DNA of 64,000 nt from RHKX01 sp964497825. Its GTDB lineage: Bacteria; Actinomycetota; Thermoleophilia; Solirubrobacterales; 70-9. Location of the stretch: NCBI GenBank assembly GCA_964497825.1, contig CAZCFA010000001.1, positions 1 through 64,000 on the forward strand, written 5' to 3'. Shown piece by piece: positions 24,486-32,762 of the stretch; the first letter of the stretch is position 1; each line of letters opens with the position of its first letter. The notes beneath the pieces are model-generated. The model saw only the letters and a list, made by a program, of their open reading frames with translations, was not told the DNA's origin and did no database searches. Made by a program: the position numbers and the translations under genes.

Positions 24486-25751
24486 ATGGGCTTGTTCAAC
24501 AGAAAGCAGCAGGAGGAGCGCCGCGACGACCGCGAGCGCGAAGGCGACCTCGACCGCGAGGACGAGCGCGATCGCGACCGGCGGCAGGCGGAGCTACCGA
24601 CCGAGCCGCTGAGCACGCGACCGGTCCCGGTCGAGATCGAGGAGGACGAGACGCTTCCACCCGAGCCGGTCGTCCGCGCCGGGCCCGGACCCGAATCCGA
24701 TCCGATCGAGGCCGAGCTGCGCGAGCTCGACCGGGCGACCGCCACGGAGCCGGCCGAGCGGCCCGCCGCCGCGCCGGCCGAGCGGCCCGCCGCCGCGCGC
24801 TCGACCGGGACGCTCGACAAGGACGAGCTTCGCCGCGCCGTCAAGGGCGGCGGCACCGAGCTGCCCGATCAGGAGGACGACGGCGATGACGACGATGGCC
24901 GCCGCTCCGCCGCCGAGCTGATCGCGCCGCAGATGCAGTCGCGGAAGCATCCGTTCGCGCCGGAGCGGGCCGAGGTCGAGGGCGAGCGGCGGATGCGCGT
25001 GCTCGCCTTCGCCAACCAGAAGGGCGGCGTCGCGAAGACGACGACGACCCTGAACCTCGCCGTGGCGCTGTCGGAGTCCGGCCACCGGGTCCTCTGCGTC
25101 GACCTCGATCCGCAGGGCAACCTGACGATGAGCCAGGGGATCGATCCCGACACGGTCGAGAAGAGCCTCTACCACGTCCTCGTCGAGCGGGTTCCGATCG
25201 AGGAGATCATCCAGCACCGCGAGGTTGACATCGCGGTCGCCTCGATCGACCTCGCCGGCGCCGAGATCGCGATGAGCACCCAGATCGGCCGCGAGCGGTC
25301 GCTGCAGAAGGCGCTCGCAACGGTCGCCGACGACTACGACTTCGTCTGCATCGACACGCCGCCGAGCCTCGGCCTGCTGACGATCAACGCGCTGACCGCG
25401 GCCGACAAGGTGATCGTGCCGGTCCAGTGCGAGTACCTGTCGATGCGCGGCCTCGTCCAGCTCCAGAACACGCTCGAGATGATCCGCGAGAACCTCAACC
25501 CCGACGTCCAGATCGAGGGCATCCTGCCGACGATGCTGGACACGCGGACGATCCACGCCAAGGAGGCGGTCGAGATCCTCGAGGAGAACTTCGGCGAGCT
25601 CGTCTTCAAGTCGCGAATCCGAAAGGCGATCAAGTTCGCCGAAGCCCCCGTGAAGGGAAGCTCCGTTCTCAAGTACGATCCGCAGAGCAACGCGGCTCAG
25701 TGCTACCGAGACTTGGCGGAGGAGGTCCTTGAACATGGCGCGTCGACCTAA
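24486..25751 (+). CDS. ParA/Soj-type ATPase with long charged N-terminal extension
   Basis: Residues 172-421 are a ParA-family ATPase: AFANQKGGVAKTTTTLNLAVAL (deviant Walker A near residue 178), VDLDPQGN, FVCIDTPPSLGLLTINAL, and VPVQCEYLSMRGLVQL. Residues 1-170 form a low-complexity extension, alternately basic and acidic (RRDDREREGDLDRED; DQEDDGDDDDG), predicted disordered and absent from typical Soj. No parB is adjacent. The gene overlaps ftsZ by 17 nt, so the ATPase is co-translated with the division protein, which points to a role in division-site or chromosome positioning rather than plasmid partition. Confidence 0.9.
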   Translation: MGLFNRKQQEERRDDREREGDLDREDERDRDRRQAELPTEPLSTRPVPVEIEEDETLPPEPVVRAGPGPESDPIEAELRELDRATATEPAERPAAAPAERPAAARSTGTLDKDELRRAVKGGGTELPDQEDDGDDDDGRRSAAELIAPQMQSRKHPFAPERAEVEGERRMRVLAFANQKGGVAKTTTTLNLAVALSESGHRVLCVDLDPQGNLTMSQGIDPDTVEKSLYHVLVERVPIEEIIQHREVDIAVASIDLAGAEIAMSTQIGRERSLQKALATVADDYDFVCIDTPPSLGLLTINALTAADKVIVPVQCEYLSMRGLVQLQNTLEMIRENLNPDVQIEGILPTMLDTRTIHAKEAVEILEENFGELVFKSRIRKAIKFAEAPVKGSSVLKYDPQSNAAQCYRDLAEEVLEHGAST

Positions 25752-27165
25752 GCGGGCCAGCATGCGGGAGGGGCCGCTCGCCGACCTCTTCCGATCGACC
25801 GACAAGCCCGAGGATCCGCCCGAGATGGGCGCGCCGCAGGCCGAGGAGCCCGCGGCCGAGGAGGCCGAGCCGCCGCCCCCGCTCGACACGCCGCCGGTGC
25901 GGCACGAGCCGCAGCCGGCCGCCGAGGACGCCGTCGAGGCGCCCGCCCCGCCACGGCCGGCGAAGGACCGCCTGCGCGAGGCCTTCAGCAGCGAGGAGAA
26001 CGACTCGTTCGATCGCGAGCCGGCCTACGGCCGCGGCGAGCCGGCGCGCGCGCCGGCGACGGCGCCGCCGGTCGTCAACGACCCGGTGATCCGCGTCGTC
26101 GGCGTCGGCGGCGGCGGCGTCAACGCCGTCAACCGCATGGTCGAGGCCGGCATCGGCGGCGTCGAGTTCATGGCCGTCAACACCGACCTGCAGTCGCTGC
26201 AGCAGAGCGCCGCCGACCTCACCGTTCACATCGGCGGCGGCGTCACCCGCGGGCTCGGCTCCGGCTCCGACCCCGAGCTCGGCTACCGCGCCGCGTTCGA
26301 GGAGCAGGACCGGATCAAGCGGATGCTGAAGGGGTCCGACATGGTCTTCGTCGCCGCCGGGGCCGGCGGCGGCACCGGCACCGGCGCCGCGCCGGTGATC
26401 GCCCGGCTCGCCCGCGACGTCGGCGCCCTCACGGTCGGCATCGTCACCCGCCCGTTCGGGTTCGAGGGGACGCGCCGCGCCAAGCAGGCCGACAAGGGCA
26501 TCGAGCAGCTCGCCGGCGAGGTCGACACGCTGATCGTCGTCCCCAACGATCGCCTGCTCTCGGTGCTCGAGCGCAACACCTCGATGGTCGAGGCGTTCCG
26601 GGTCGCCGACGACGTCCTGCGCCAGGGCGTGCAGGGCATCTCCGACCTGATCACGCTGCCGGCGCTGATCAACCTCGACTTCGCCGACGTGCGGACGACG
26701 ATGCGCGACGCCGGCCCGGCGCTGCTTGGGATCGGCATGGGCACCGGCGACACCCGCGCCACGTTCGCCGCCGAGCGCGCGATCGCCTCGCCGCTGCTGG
26801 AGACGTCGATCGAGGGCGCCCGCTCGATCCTGCTCTCGATCACCGGCGGCGGCGACCTCTCGCTGGTCGAGATCTCCGAGGCCGCCCGCGTGATTCAGGA
26901 GGCCGCCCATCCCGACGCGCACATCATCTTCGGCGCCAACGTCGACGACTCGCTCGACGAGCAGATCTGGGTGACGGTGATCGCGACCCGCTTCGACGCC
27001 CGCGGCCGCCGCGCCGACGGCTCCTCGACCGGCGCCCGCCGCGCGACGGCGCGACCGTCCTCGCGGCGCGCCAGCGAGAGCCGCTCCCCCGCTCGCGGCG
27101 TCCCCGGCTACGAGGCGGAGCCGAAGGACCTCGGGATCGACGTCCCCGAGTTCATCCCCAACTGA
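25735..27165 (+). CDS. ftsZ: Cell division protein FtsZ with N-terminal extension
   Basis: FtsZ is the tubulin-like GTPase of the division ring. The core begins near residue 118 (IRVVGVGGGGVNAVNRM) and contains the tubulin signature GGGTGTGAAPV near residue 211, TRPFGFEGTRR, NLDFADVRTTM and AAHPDAHIIFGA. The conserved C-terminal peptide (IDVPEFIPN), which binds FtsA/SepF-type partners, is present. It differs from usual FtsZ by an acidic, Pro-rich N-terminal extension of about 115 residues before the core. The gene lies outside a dcw cluster and overlaps the ParA-like gene. The ATG at 25735 is preferred over the TTG two codons earlier. Confidence 0.93.
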   Translation: MARRPKRASMREGPLADLFRSTDKPEDPPEMGAPQAEEPAAEEAEPPPPLDTPPVRHEPQPAAEDAVEAPAPPRPAKDRLREAFSSEENDSFDREPAYGRGEPARAPATAPPVVNDPVIRVVGVGGGGVNAVNRMVEAGIGGVEFMAVNTDLQSLQQSAADLTVHIGGGVTRGLGSGSDPELGYRAAFEEQDRIKRMLKGSDMVFVAAGAGGGTGTGAAPVIARLARDVGALTVGIVTRPFGFEGTRRAKQADKGIEQLAGEVDTLIVVPNDRLLSVLERNTSMVEAFRVADDVLRQGVQGISDLITLPALINLDFADVRTTMRDAGPALLGIGMGTGDTRATFAAERAIASPLLETSIEGARSILLSITGGGDLSLVEISEAARVIQEAAHPDAHIIFGANVDDSLDEQIWVTVIATRFDARGRRADGSSTGARRATARPSSRRASESRSPARGVPGYEAEPKDLGIDVPEFIPN

Positions 27166-27175
27166 TCGGAGCAGC

Positions 27176-28729
27176 GTGGCGCCCGCGCGCGGCGTAGTCG
27201 CCGCCGGGCACCCGGCGACCGCCGAGGCCGGCACCTGGGCGCTGCGCGCGGGCGGCAACGCGGTCGACGCCGCCGTCGCCGCGGTCTGCGCATCGCTGGT
27301 CGCCGAGAGCCCGCTGACCGGGCTCGGCGCCGGCGGCTACATGCTGATCAGCCTGCCGGCGCTCGAGCGGCCGGTGCTGCTCGACTTCTTCGTCGCCGCC
27401 CCGGGACTCGACGGCGACCGGCGCGGCGCCGAGCTGGTGCCGGTCGAGGTCGACTTCGGCGACACGGTCCAGATCTTCAACGTCGGCGCCGCGTCGTGCG
27501 GCGTTCCCGGTATGCCGAGCGGGCTCGCCGCGGCCTCGAGCCGCTACGGCTCGATCGCGCTCGCCGACCTCGTCGCGCCCGGCGTCCGGCTCGCCCGCGA
27601 GGGCGCCCTCGTCACCGCCCAGCAGGCGTACCTGTTCGAGATCCTCGCGCCGATCCTCACCGCCGGTCCCGACGGCGAGCGGATCTACGCGCCCACCGGC
27701 ACGCCGCTGCGCGCGGGCGAGCTCGTCCGCATCCCCGAGCTGGCGGCGACGCTCGAGCGGCTTGGCGCCGACGGCCCGGCGCCGTTCTACGAGGGCGATC
27801 TCGCTGCCGCGATCAGCGCCGCGGTCCGCGCCGGCGGCGGCACCGTCGGGCCCGGCGACCTCGCCGCCTACGAGACGATCGCCCGCGAGCCGGTCCGGGC
27901 CCGCTTCGCCGGCCGCGAGATCCTCACCAACCCGCCGCCCTCCTCGGGCGGCATCCTGATCGCGTTCGCGCTCGAGCTGCTCGGCGAGCTCGGCGCCACC
28001 GGCACCGAGACGCTGGTCGCGGCGATGGAGCAGGCGCAGGGCGCCCGCACCCCGGGGTTCCTCGCCGGGCTCTACGAGGACGGCTTCGGTGAGCGGTTCC
28101 TGACCGCGGACGCGGTCGCCGCCGCCGCGGACCGCTGCCGCGCCGGCCACGGCGTCGGCTCCGACCCCGATCCCCAGGGGCGGCTCGGCTCGACCACCCA
28201 CATCACCGCCGTCGACGGCGACGGCGGCTGCGCCAGCGTCACCTGCTCGAACGGCAGCGGCTCGGGCCTGTTCGTCGCCGGCACCGGGATCCAGGTCAAC
28301 AACATGCTCGGCGAGCACGACCTGAACCCGTTCGGGTTCCATGCCACCCCCCCGGGACGGCGGATGCCGTCGATGATGAGCCCGACGGTCGCGCTCCGCG
28401 ACGGCGAGCTCGAGCTCGGGCTCGGCAGCGGCGGCTCGAACCGGATCCGCTCGGCGATCACGCAGGTGCTGGTGCGGGCGCTCGCCGAGGGGCTGCCGGT
28501 CGGCGATGCGGTGGTCGCGCCGCGGATCCACTTCGAGGCGGGGATCGTCCACGCCGAGCCCGGGATCGATCGCGCCGCCCTCGACCGGCTCGCCGGTGCC
28601 GGCTACGAGGTGCTGCGATGGCGCCGTCCGAACCTGTTCTTTGGCGGCGTTCACGCGGTCAGCGCCGCCGGCGCGACCGCGGTCGGCGCCGGCGACCCGC
28701 GCCGCGGCGGCGCCGTCGCGGTCGCCTAG
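27176..28729 (+). CDS. ggt: Gamma-glutamyltransferase family protein
   Basis: This 517-residue Ntn-hydrolase precursor shows AAGHPATAEAGTWALRAGGNAVDAAVA at the N-terminus and the autoprocessing Thr near residue 340 in GSTTHITAVDGDGG, followed by GIQVNNMLGE and PGRRMPSMMSPT. It should cleave into two subunits and transfer or hydrolyse gamma-glutamyl groups (glutathione or other gamma-glutamyl compounds). There is no obvious signal peptide, so it may be cytoplasmic, unlike the periplasmic E. coli enzyme. It starts at a GTG 10 nt after ftsZ. Confidence 0.9.
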   Translation: MAPARGVVAAGHPATAEAGTWALRAGGNAVDAAVAAVCASLVAESPLTGLGAGGYMLISLPALERPVLLDFFVAAPGLDGDRRGAELVPVEVDFGDTVQIFNVGAASCGVPGMPSGLAAASSRYGSIALADLVAPGVRLAREGALVTAQQAYLFEILAPILTAGPDGERIYAPTGTPLRAGELVRIPELAATLERLGADGPAPFYEGDLAAAISAAVRAGGGTVGPGDLAAYETIAREPVRARFAGREILTNPPPSSGGILIAFALELLGELGATGTETLVAAMEQAQGARTPGFLAGLYEDGFGERFLTADAVAAAADRCRAGHGVGSDPDPQGRLGSTTHITAVDGDGGCASVTCSNGSGSGLFVAGTGIQVNNMLGEHDLNPFGFHATPPGRRMPSMMSPTVALRDGELELGLGSGGSNRIRSAITQVLVRALAEGLPVGDAVVAPRIHFEAGIVHAEPGIDRAALDRLAGAGYEVLRWRRPNLFFGGVHAVSAAGATAVGAGDPRRGGAVAVA

Positions 28730-29361
28730 CGCCCGGGACCGATCCGGCCCGGAGCGTGGCCGTTGCCCTTCGCGCGCTCGCTGAGCGCCCGCGACTCCGC
28801 GAGGCCGGCGAGCAGCCGCCGCAACGAGCGCTCGAGCGCGACCAGGCGCTCGCGCTCGCCGCCCGCCTCGAGCAGCGCCTGCTTGTCGGCCGGCGGCAGC
28901 TCGACCTGGGCGGCGACCTCGTAGGCGCCGGCGGCCGCGGCGGCGCGCTCCTCGCCGGCGCCGACCGCGGCGAGCAGCTCGGCGAAGGCGGCGCGGGCCG
29001 CCCGCAGCTCGCGCCCCGGCGCCGCCTGCCCGTCGGCGGTGGCGAGGACGACGTGCGCCGCGGGCCAGTCGGCGGCGTCGAAGCGGTCGAGGACGCGGAA
29101 CGGATTCGAGCCGGTGACGACGATGTCGAGGCGCCCGTCCTCGTAGCGCTCGACGACGTCGGTCACCTCGGCGCTGCAGCCGGCCGAGCGGGCGCCGGCG
29201 CCGTCGCGAAGGACGATCCCGAACGGCGAATCGCGCTCGATGCAGGCGTCGATCATCAGCCGGTAGCGGCGCTCGAAGATGTGCAGCGGGACCTGCTCGC
29301 CGGGAACGATCGCGAGCCCGAGCTCGAAGATCGGCAGCTCGATCGGCCCCGGCTCGCTCAC
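28726..29361 (-). CDS. LON substrate-binding-domain protein
   Basis: This 211-residue protein contains only the N-terminal (PUA-like) domain of Lon proteases: IELPIFELGLAIVPGEQVPLHIFERRYRLM, then GCSAEVTDVVERYEDGRLDIVVTG. No ATPase or protease domain follows. A helical, Ala-rich segment forms the second half. Stand-alone members are common in Actinobacteria and their function is undetermined. The GTG at 29361 is chosen because the family motif begins right after it and a TATGAT hexamer sits 6 nt upstream. Its 3' end overlaps that of ggt. Confidence 0.8.
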   Translation of the reverse strand: MSEPGPIELPIFELGLAIVPGEQVPLHIFERRYRLMIDACIERDSPFGIVLRDGAGARSAGCSAEVTDVVERYEDGRLDIVVTGSNPFRVLDRFDAADWPAAHVVLATADGQAAPGRELRAARAAFAELLAAVGAGEERAAAAAGAYEVAAQVELPPADKQALLEAGGERERLVALERSLRRLLAGLAESRALSERAKGNGHAPGRIGPGR

Positions 29362-29367
29362 CGGGCG

Positions 29368-29373
29368 ATCATA
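29368..29373 (-). promoter_or_regulatory. Leaderless-type -10 element (TATGAT)
   Basis: On the minus strand TATGAT ends 6 nt before the GTG of the LON-domain gene. It is one of the closest matches in the window to a canonical -10, and no ribosome-binding site lies between. Confidence 0.55.
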
Positions 29374-29393
29374 GGCGCGCCGCGGCGGCGACA

Positions 29394-30626
29394 ATGCCGG
29401 GAATGGCGCCAGCAGCCGACTTCGAGGCCGAGGGCCTGCTCGACGGCCTCGCCGGCGACGAGCGCGACGATCGTCGTGCCCTGCTCGAGCAGCTCGCCGC
29501 CGAGGGCGTCGAGATCGACGAGCTGCGCGCCGCCGTTGCCGAGGGCAGGCTGGCGCTGCTCGCGGTCGAGCGCGTGCTCGCCGGCGAGCCCAGGTACACG
29601 CCGCTCGAGGTCGCCGAGCGCTCCGGGGTCGAGATCGACGAGCTCGAGCGGCAGTGGCGATCGATCGGCGTCGCGGTTCCCAGCCGCGACCTCGCCTGCC
29701 TAAGCCGCGAGGACCTCGAGGCCGCGCACCGGCAGCGGGCGCTGATCGACGCCGGGCTCGATTCCGACGCGCTCGCCGAGCTCGGCCGCACGATCGCGGT
29801 ATCGATGTCGCAGTTCGCGGCGGCGAGCAGGCAGGCGCTCGCGGCGGCGTTCGTCGATCCCGGCGACACCGAGCGCGAGACGTCGGACCGGATCAGCCGC
29901 AGGACGGAGACGCTGCTGCCGCTGGTCGCGCCGACGCTCGAGTACGTCTACCGGCTCCAGCTTCGCGAGCAGCTCCGGCACGCGGCCGTCCTCGGCGCCG
30001 GCGCCGGCGAGGACGTGGGGCCGGGCACCGAGCTGGTCACCGTCGCCTTCGCCGACCTCGTCGGCTTCACCGAGCTCGGCGAGGACGTGGCCCCGGAGGA
30101 GCTCGGCCGGATCACCGGCCGGCTCGACGAGGTCGCCCGCGACGTCGCCCACGGACCGGTGCGGCTGGTGAAGCTGATCGGCGACGCGGCGATGCTCTCC
30201 TGCGCCGACACCCCGACCCTGCTCGAAGCGGTGCTCGACGTGGTCGCGGAGATGGCCGCCGAGGGCGACTACCCGCTGATCCGGGCCGGCGTCGCCCGCG
30301 GCCGCGTCGTCAACCGGGCCGGCGACTACTACGGCGCGGTCGTCAACCTTGCGAGCAGGATCACCGGGGTGGCGCGACCGGGCACCGTGCTGACCTCGAC
30401 CGAGGTGCGCGAGGACGCCGAGGCGCAGGGAGGCAGGTTCAGCTTCTCGAAGCCGATCCGCCGTCACCTGAAGGGGATCGGCGGCACCGTCGAGCTGCAC
30501 CGCTGCCGCGCCGCCGACGAGGGCGGGGCCGACGCCGGCGAGGCGGGGGGCGAGGCCGCCGAGGCGGGAGAAGAGGGCGCTACAGAGCCGCGAGAACCTC
30601 GCCGGCGGCGCGCTCGCCGGAGCTGA
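29394..30626 (+). CDS. Class III adenylate cyclase with N-terminal regulatory domain
   Basis: This 410-residue protein has a roughly 200-residue helical N-terminal domain, then a cyclase domain: FADLVGFTELGE (metal Asp), LVKLIGDAAMLSC (Lys and second Asp) and DYYGAVVNLASRIT (Asn and Arg). The overall architecture resembles the pH-regulated mycobacterial enzyme Rv1264, whose N-terminal domain is autoinhibitory. The C-terminus is acidic, then Arg-rich. Its last 47 nt overlap the convergent amine oxidase gene. ATG 29394 or ATG 29403 may be used. Confidence 0.82.
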   Translation: MPGMAPAADFEAEGLLDGLAGDERDDRRALLEQLAAEGVEIDELRAAVAEGRLALLAVERVLAGEPRYTPLEVAERSGVEIDELERQWRSIGVAVPSRDLACLSREDLEAAHRQRALIDAGLDSDALAELGRTIAVSMSQFAAASRQALAAAFVDPGDTERETSDRISRRTETLLPLVAPTLEYVYRLQLREQLRHAAVLGAGAGEDVGPGTELVTVAFADLVGFTELGEDVAPEELGRITGRLDEVARDVAHGPVRLVKLIGDAAMLSCADTPTLLEAVLDVVAEMAAEGDYPLIRAGVARGRVVNRAGDYYGAVVNLASRITGVARPGTVLTSTEVREDAEAQGGRFSFSKPIRRHLKGIGGTVELHRCRAADEGGADAGEAGGEAAEAGEEGATEPREPRRRRARRS

Positions 30627-31935
30627 CGGCGCCGTCCATGAACCCGGCCCAGCGGGTCGCCGTCTCGGTGCCGGCCCAGTGGATCGGGCCGAGCGGCCGG
30701 CGCAGCGCCTCGCCGGCGGCCGTCCAGCCGCCGGGCGGCACCGCGAAGGTGGGGCCGCCGCCGCTCCAGGCCTCGCGCCCCCAGTCGCGCTCGAGGTATG
30801 CGTCGGGCGCGCTCGCCCGCGGCCCGAAGATCCGGGTCAGGTCGGCGAGCACCGCCCGCCGCCGCTCGCCAAAGTCGACCTCGCCCCAGCGCCGGGCGGC
30901 GGCGCCGCCGACGAAACCGAGCAGGACTCCGGGGGCGTCGCCGGGCGGTGATGCGTCGAAGCTGAGCCCGACCGGGCCGACGTCGCTGAGGCATTCGCCG
31001 GAGAGACCGTCGGCGCGCCAGAACGGCTCCGCGTAGACGGCGGCGCACTTGATCAGGCGCCCGGCCGGGATCCGCTGGGCGACGCTGCCGGGAGCGGCGG
31101 GCGTGAGCTCGATCGAGCCGCGCAGCGGCGGCGGCACGGCGACGATCGCCCGCCGTGCCCGCAGCTGCTCGCCGCCGGCGTCGCGCGCGAGCACCCCCTC
31201 CGCCGACCACGCGAGCGCCGCCAGCGGCGTCTCGAGCCGCAGCCGCGCCCCGAGCCGCTCGGCGAGCGCGGTGGCGAGCCGGACCGAGCCGCCGACGATC
31301 CGGTCCTGCTGGGCGCCGCCCTCGACGTCGAACAGCGGGTCGAGCCCGCCGGCCGAGCGGATGTAGGTCAAGACGTGCAGCAGCGACATGTCCTCGGGCT
31401 CGGCCCCCCAGATCGTGCGCGCCACCACCCTCAGCATCGCGCGGGCGGCGCCGGTCCACATCCCGCCGCGCTCGAGCCAGTCGGCGAGCGTGCGCGCGTC
31501 AAGCCGGTCCGCCCGCGGCGTCGCCCAGGGCGCCTCGGCGGGCACCTTGCGCGCGAGCCGCTCGAGCCGCAGCCGCGCCTGGGCGACGTCGAGCAGCACC
31601 AGCGGCCCGAGCCGCGGGATCGTCCCCGAGTAGCGGCGGACCCCGCCGCCGAGCTCGAGGATGCTCTCACCGCGGTCGAAGGTCGGGAAGGTGCCGATGC
31701 CGAGCTCGTCGGCGAGCGCGGCGACCCGTCGCTGCGCCGGGCCGATCCACTGGCCGCCGAGCTCGACGATCTCGCCGCCCGGGAGCTCGCCGTTGGCCAG
31801 CCTGCCACCGACGCGATCACGCGCCTCGAGCACGATCACCTCGACGCCGGCGCGATCGAGGTCACGCGCGGCGACGAGCCCGGCCAGCCCGGCGCCGGCG
31901 ATGATCACCTCCGCATCGAGCTCGACCGCGGCCAT
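30580..31935 (-). CDS. FAD-dependent amine oxidase (monoamine oxidase family)
   Basis: From the ATG at 31935 this encodes 451 residues. The N-terminal dinucleotide motif VIIAGAGLAGLVAARDLDRAG is followed by LEARDRVGGRLAN and ELGGQWIG. The C-terminal FAD-contact motif is present (IHWAGTETATRWAGFMDGAVSSGERAA). This is the flavin monoamine oxidase/putrescine oxidase group. The substrate is not predictable from sequence. It should be cytoplasmic because no signal peptide is seen. Confidence 0.88.
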   Translation of the reverse strand: MAAVELDAEVIIAGAGLAGLVAARDLDRAGVEVIVLEARDRVGGRLANGELPGGEIVELGGQWIGPAQRRVAALADELGIGTFPTFDRGESILELGGGVRRYSGTIPRLGPLVLLDVAQARLRLERLARKVPAEAPWATPRADRLDARTLADWLERGGMWTGAARAMLRVVARTIWGAEPEDMSLLHVLTYIRSAGGLDPLFDVEGGAQQDRIVGGSVRLATALAERLGARLRLETPLAALAWSAEGVLARDAGGEQLRARRAIVAVPPPLRGSIELTPAAPGSVAQRIPAGRLIKCAAVYAEPFWRADGLSGECLSDVGPVGLSFDASPPGDAPGVLLGFVGGAAARRWGEVDFGERRRAVLADLTRIFGPRASAPDAYLERDWGREAWSGGGPTFAVPPGGWTAAGEALRRPLGPIHWAGTETATRWAGFMDGAVSSGERAAGEVLAAL

Positions 31936-32045
31936 CGCGTCGCATCCTCGCAAGCCGGCCGCCCCGGTGGTGGATCGCGGTCACAGGCGGCGGGCGCCGC
32001 CCGCAGGCCGCTCCGGCCATCGGCAGCGCGCCGTTGTGGACCTCC

Positions 32046-32216
32046 GGCAGCGGGGCCGTTCGGGCTCCGGCAGCCCGCCGTTGTGGACCTTCGGCAGCCA
32101 GCCATTCGCGCCGCGGGCAGCCCGCCGTTCGAGCCTCGGCAGCGGCCGTTCGAGCCTCGGCAGCCCGCCGTTCGAGGCTTGGCAGCCCGCCGTTTGCGGC
32201 TCGGCAGCCCGCCACG
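32046..32216 (+). repeat. Degenerate 21-25-bp tandem repeat
   Basis: About eight units with the core CGGCAGCCCGCCGTTCGAGCCT, varying from 21 to 25 bp and in sequence, run downstream of the amine oxidase start. They occupy the first part of the gene-free stretch 31936-32762, whose other contents are listed separately. No convincing coding sequence is seen there. Confidence 0.55.
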
Positions 32217-32235
32217 GCTGTCGAATGTCGATCGG

Positions 32236-32274
32236 GCCGCAGATTCCGGCACCCCCGTTGCCGCAATACGCGGC
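32236..32274 (+). repeat. Palindromic repeat copy A
   Basis: The arms GCCGCAGATTCCGGC (32236-32250) and GCCGCAATACGCGGC (32260-32274) form an imperfect 15-bp hairpin. Conserved flanks extend the repeat: ATGTCGATCGG before and TCGGCGCC after. One frame across it reads M-S-I-G-P-Q-I-P-A-P-P-L-P-Q. Confidence 0.8.
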
Positions 32275-32384
32275 TCGGCGCCAGAATCGCGGCCGCGGCG
32301 AGCTCGTGCATGCGAGCTGCGGGCTTTCGACCCCGAGGGACTCGTGTTCGGTCGCGAGGTTCGCAAGGCCGAGATGTCGATCGG

Positions 32385-32423
32385 GCCGCGGATTCCGGCA
32401 CCCCCGTTGCCGCGATATGCGGC
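32385..32423 (+). repeat. Palindromic repeat copy B
   Basis: This is the same orientation and flanks as copy A (ATGTCGATCGG before, TCGGCGCCAA after) with arms GCCGCGGATTCCGGC and GCCGCGATATGCGGC. It lies 149 bp from copy A. Both point toward the nuclease gene at 32763-33746. Confidence 0.8.
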
Positions 32424-32555
32424 TCGGCGCCAACTCGCGGCGGCCTACGGGAAGTCGCCCCGTCCTCGGCGGGCCGCGACATCCGGCTGCCGTCCCCGCC
32501 GAGCGGCGGCTGCGGCCCGCCAGCGCGCCAACTGCTGGGCCGCCCAGCGCCGACC

Positions 32556-32709
32556 GCGGGTTCACGGAGCGCCGGCGGCGGGTTCGCGGAGCGCCGGCTG
32601 CGGGTTCGCCGAGCGCCGGCAGCGGGTTCGCCGAGCGCCGGCTGCGGGTTCGCGGAGCGCCGGCTGCGGGTTCGCCGAGCGTCGGCAGCGGGGTCCGTCG
32701 AGCGCGCCG
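32556..32709 (+). repeat. 22-bp tandem repeat, about seven units
   Basis: Units beginning GCGGGTTCGC and ending GCCGGC start at 32556, 32578, 32600, 32622, 32644, 32666 and 32688, an exact 22-bp period with a few substitutions. Because 22 is not a multiple of three it is unlikely to be coding. It ends about 50 bp from the 3' end of the nuclease gene. Confidence 0.8.
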
Positions 32710-32762
32710 GCCGACGTCGCCCGGCGATCGATCGGCCACAACCGCGAGCGGCGGCCCCCGTG

